64,000 nucleotides of DNA from CAXWPM01 sp965206125 (GTDB lineage: Bacteria; Acidobacteriota; Terriglobia; 20CM-2-55-15): assembly GCA_965206125.1 (NCBI GenBank), contig CBDBIN010000046.1, positions 496,001 to 560,000 on the forward strand, written 5' to 3'. Made by a program: the position numbers and the translations under genes. How positions within the stretch are numbered: the first letter of the stretch is position 1; the number at the start of each line of letters is the position of its first letter. Positions 60,398 through 64,000 of this stretch are shown here, piece after piece. The notes beneath the pieces were generated by a model. The model had not been told where the DNA came from. It did no database searches and was given only the letters and a program-made list of their open reading frames with translations.

Positions 60398-63013
60398 CTA
60401 CTCGCTGCGCAACACTGTGATCGGGTCGACCCGAAGCGCGCGCCGGGTCGGGATGTAGCCGGCCACCAGGGAAACGGCCGCGAGCACACTCGCGAAAAAC
60501 AGGAACGGGCCGAATTCCAGACTGATCGTCCCGAACAACGCGCTCTCCATCAGGCGACCCAGGCCGACGGCGAGGGCGAGCCCGACGATGGTTCCCGAGA
60601 GGGTGAGCCACGCGGTTCGCCGGAAGATCAGCACCAGCACGTTGCGCGACGAAGCTCCGAGAGCCGTGCGGATGCCGATCTCATGTGTCCTCTGACTGAC
60701 CAGATATGCCATCACGCCGTAGATTCCCATCGCGGACAGGATCAGCGCCAGAACTCCCAGAACACTCATGATGCCCGCCGCGTATTGAATTCCGATGGTC
60801 GTTTCCCGGATCGCCCGCGCGAATGTCTGAACCTGGGAGACCGGCTGGCCCGGGTCCACCGTCAGCACGGCCGCGCGGAGAGCGTCGGCGTGGGGCAGCG
60901 GATCGTCCATGGTGGCGATCACGAGGTCGAGCGACAATGTGGGTGCCTGAGAGTAAGGTCGGTACAGTGTCGGACTATTGCGACTGCCGACCCAGTGATG
61001 GATGACGTCGCCGGAAACTCCGACGACCGTCAACCAGTCGCCGTCCGTGCTGCCGATTTTCAACCGCTTGCCAATAGGCTCTTCGCCGGGCCAGTGTCGT
61101 TCGGCCATCGACCGGCTGACGATCGCAACCTCGGCAGCACCCTCGACGCCATCCTGTTCGGCGAGCGGACGCCCTGCCAAGATCGGAATGCCCATGGTTT
61201 CGAAGTATCCGGCCGACACCGTGCGGTAGTCTGCCCTCGGGGGCAGGGATGGGTCGGGCAGGACCTCTCCCTCGACGAACACCGCCCGCCCGGAGCCGTT
61301 GCCGGCTCCGGGAATCACATTCGTCGCCACGGCTTCGGTTACACCCGGCAGGGCCCGCAACTCGTCCAGGACGCTCGAGACAAAGCGACTTCGCTGGGCC
61401 GGATCTTCATAGCGACCTGCCGGCAATGTCAGGCGAGATATCAGCTTCCCTTCCGGTTCGAAGCCGTGCGGTCCCGCGACCAGGCCTTGCATCGCTGCCA
61501 CGCTCAGGCCCGCTCCCACCAAGAGGCTCAGGGCCATCGCGATCTGCGCGACGACGAGAACGTTACGTCCTTTCTGCTTCCCTGCGCCGCCGGTCGCACC
61601 CCGACCGCCCTCCTTGATCGATGCATTCAGGTCTGGTCGCGAGAAGCGTAGCGCCGGCAGGCAGCCGAACATCAAGGACGTCAGTCCCGAAGCTCCGAAC
61701 GTGAGAGCGATCAGGCGCCCGTCGACGTCAATCTCCTTCCATCCGTTCACGAAGCGTACGATGTTGGCGGGCAACGTGGACCGGATCACGTCCAGACCAA
61801 TCCAGGCGAACAGCAGCGAGAGCGCGCCTCCAGCGATCGACAGCACCAGGGCTTCCACGAAGAGCAGTTGGAACAAACGCCGGCGCCCAGCTCCGAGCGC
61901 CGTCCGTACCGCCAGTTCCCGTCCCCGCTCGGTTCCCCGCGCGAGCAGGAGGTTGGCTATGTTGGCGCACGCGATCAGCAGGACCAAACCTGCGGCGGCC
62001 TACATCACCGCCAGGAAGGCTGGCGCGCCCTGATCGCGGACGCCCGTGGCCAGCGGCGTGAGGCCCATGGTCCACGATTGGTTTTCCTCGGGGTGCTCCT
62101 GCTTGAGACGCTTGTCGATGACCTCCATTTCGGCGAGGGCATCCTCGAAGCTCCGGTCATCCCGGAGGCGCGCGACCGGCGTCAGGTACCGGGACGATCT
62201 GTTCTGCTTTTCGGTATCCGAGAGGGAAAGCGGAGCCCAGACCTCCGAACCCATCGGGAAGTCGAAATCGGGCGGCGCGATACCCAGGACCGAGTAGGTT
62301 TCTCCGTCGAGACGTATCGTCTGTCCGACGATCGCCGGGTCTCCACCGAAACGCCGGGTCCACAACCCATGTCCGAGGATCGCGCGGAACCGGTTGGCGC
62401 GCTCTTCTTCCTCGGGCAGAAAGGCCCGGCCGCTGTCGAGGTCGACGCCGAGGATCTCGAAGAATCCGGGCGACACAAGCATTGCCTGGACCCGCTCCGG
62501 CTCGTCCTGGCCCTCCAGGTTGACGCTCCAGGCATCGTAGGCCGCGATCTCCTGAAACATCTCCGACTGCTCGCGCCAGTCCAGGAAGTTGGCCGGAGCG
62601 ACGCTGAACTGGTCGAATCCGAACAGGCTCTGTGGTGACTTCTCGGCCATCATCACCATTCGATCCACGTCTTCGATCGGGAACGGGCGGAACACCAGCG
62701 CATCGATCACGCTGAAGATCGCCCCGTTTGCGCCCAACCCCAGCGCCAGCATCGTTACGATCATCGCAGCCACGAGCGGTTGCCGCGCGATCGACCGCAA
62801 CGCGAAGCGGAAATCTTGTCCGAGAGAAATGTCCCGGACGACAAGGAGATAGTCGTCCGGCTCGAGAGATACACCGCCGGGAAACGTAAAGCGGACCCCC
62901 CCGTCAAAAAACCAGCCAGCAAGATCCACGGCATCCTCACCGCTGTTGTAGAGCTCGATGAACTCGGCATCACCGAGCCCGCGCGGGGGGTTGTAGAGCA
63001 TTTCATTGATCAC
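60398..63013 (-). pseudogene. MacB-like (ADOP-type) permease with amber stop, fused to an inverted LTD-domain fragment
   Basis: Most of this stretch is one permease of the FtsX/MacB fold. N-terminal part: FRFALRSIARQPLVAAMIVT, then a MacB periplasmic domain to about 62005. Second part from 61987: LLIACANIANLLLARGTERG, a second periplasmic domain, then IGIRTALGASSRNVLVLIFR and GYIPTRRALRVDP. An in-frame TAG at 62002-62000 lies inside a transmembrane helix (AFLAVM*AAAGLVLLIACAN) and splits it. The first about 61 residues (INEMLYNPPRGLGDAEFIEL..DDYLLVVRD) are not permease but a lamin-tail domain, joined in frame at about 62829. No ABC ATPase is nearby, as usual for this orphan type. Confidence 0.85.
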
Positions 63014-64000
63014 GACGTCCAGGTCGCCGGCAAACGAATGCCGCAGGGACGCTGGTCGAGGATTTCGGATATTCCGATGGTGGCGGATGGCCTGAACGAG
63101 CGGACGGCCGCGGGGCCTCGCTGGAACGACTCGGGCCCGAGTCCGAACCGTGGTTTGCCGATTCCTGGGCGAGCAGCTTCACCCTGCTGGGATCGCCCGG
63201 GAAAGCTAACACCCGGCGCTCACTCGTCGCGCGAGTCGGCGGCACCGGCATCGAGACGTCACCCCCGGCCGGCCTCTCCGTAAACGAAGTTTCGGCTCCG
63301 GGGGACGGCACCGGCTGGGTGGAACTCTTCAATGACTGCTCCGGCGGCGGCGATGTGTCCGGTTTCGGGTTGAGCGATGACGCCGCCAATCCGCTCACGT
63401 ACGTGTTTTCGGATGGCTCGATCGTCGAGTGTGGCGGGTTCCTGTCGGTTGCCGAGCCCGAGCTTGGTTTCGCACTGCGGAGCGAAGCCACACTGATGCT
63501 CACCGATCCGACCGGCGCAGTGCTCGTGGACGGAAAATCGTACGGCATCGCGGTTCCCGCGCTGACAGCGGGTTCGTTCCCCGACGGTGAGGATGACTTT
63601 CAGCTCTTGTCCGCAGCGACACGAGGCGGCTCCAACCGCGCACCGCCGGATCGCGGTGTGAGGATCAACGAAATCATGTACCACCCGGCGGGTGATCCGA
63701 ACGAGGAGGAACTGGAATGGATCGAGCTCCACAATGCCGGGTCCACGCCCGTCGCCCTGACCAATTGGAGAGTCACGCGTGGATTCGAGTTCGAATTTCC
63801 TGGCGGCAGCGAAATCCAAGCCGGTGGGTACCTGGTAATAGCACGCGATCCTGCGGCAATCGAAACCCATTACAGCCTCGCGGGCGCTCTCGGACCCTTT
63901 GACGGTAGCTTGAGCAACGCCGACGAAACGATCCGCATCGAGGATGACCTCGGAAACATTGTCGATGAAATCCACTATGCCGACGATGGTCAATGGCCTC
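63010..64000 (+). CDS. Lamin-tail-domain (LTD) surface protein, partial at both ends
   Basis: The plus frame is open from after a TGA at 63007 to the window edge (about 330 codons), with no convincing start codon. It encodes typical LTD-protein sequence: TLVEDFGYSDGGGWPERADG, then a module starting GLSVNEVSAPGDGTGWVELF, and another starting VRINEIMYHPAGDPNEEELE with WIELHNAGSTPVALTNW. Such modules occur in large secreted or surface proteins, often with CotH-type or other adhesive domains. The 5' part of the gene appears to be missing. A matching N-terminal LTD fragment lies just upstream on the opposite strand, fused to the broken permease. The product was probably exported; its role is unknown. 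Confidence 0.75.

Noticed and set aside
62780..63283. Plus-strand ORF of 167 codons at the LTD/permease junction
   Set aside because: It is antisense to the LTD/permease fusion on one side and out of frame with the LTD reading frame on the other; its composition is that of a shadow frame.

Overview
The window is a high-GC (roughly 60-65% by eye) bacterial chromosome segment, densely packed with mostly housekeeping genes. The best taxonomic fit is an uncultured member of the Acidobacteriota. This rests on an Oar-type TonB-dependent receptor with an N-terminal carboxypeptidase-regulatory-like domain, a MacB-like permease of the type duplicated in acidobacterial genomes, a PknB-type kinase with a membrane tail, a DUF3179 protein, several secreted peptidases and abundant short palindromic intergenic repeats. 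This is inference from gene content; there is no 16S gene in the window.

Layout. 1-5.7 kb (minus strand): a zinc-finger anti-sigma factor cut by the window edge, its ECF sigma factor, a secreted TPR protein, a 101-bp palindromic repeat array, purH and a small exported protein. 5.8-10 kb: selA (+), then efp, an exported Xaa-Pro aminopeptidase and a UbiA/MqnP-type prenyltransferase (-). 10-17.3 kb (+): larB-mutS2, then the macromolecular synthesis pair dnaG-rpoD and a CAU-anticodon tRNA. 17.4-19.8 kb: a 116-bp tandem repeat array interrupted by a complete IS1380-family element. 19.8-23.4 kb (+): zinc-ribbon protein, RNase H and leuS, translationally coupled. 23.7-30.2 kb: an M20 peptidase with pyrC and pyrB (-), divergent from pyrD, pyrF and a frameshifted M28 peptidase (+). 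30.2-43.8 kb: mostly minus-strand translation genes (rpsP-khpA-rimM-trmD-rplS, ffh, infC-rpmI-rplT-pheS-pheT with zapB/zapA and ymdB), with ogt and thrS on the plus strand, divergent from infC. 44-51 kb: a Cys-rich exported protein, DUF3179, a heavily frameshifted S9 peptidase and the TonB receptor. 51-54.3 kb (+): a sodium-pumping oxaloacetate decarboxylase operon (oadG-oadA-oadB). 54.4-60.3 kb: Ser/Thr kinase, 5'-3' exonuclease, malate synthase, aminotransferase and a small exported protein. 60.4-64 kb: a broken MacB-like permease fused to an inverted fragment of a lamin-tail-domain gene, whose other half reads off the right edge.

Biology. Pyrimidine synthesis is nearly complete here as two divergent gene sets (pyrCB and pyrDF). 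Malate synthase and the biotin-dependent decarboxylase point to C4-acid metabolism and a sodium cycle. The exported peptidases (M24, M20, M28, S9) and the Oar-like receptor suggest growth on peptides or polymers.

The most unusual content is in the repeats and breakages: two related inverted-repeat elements whose ends supply the stop codons of thiE and thrS; the IS insertion inside a tandem array; and six frameshifts in two peptidase genes, all readable as single-base insertions. I did not identify a clearly new multi-gene system.
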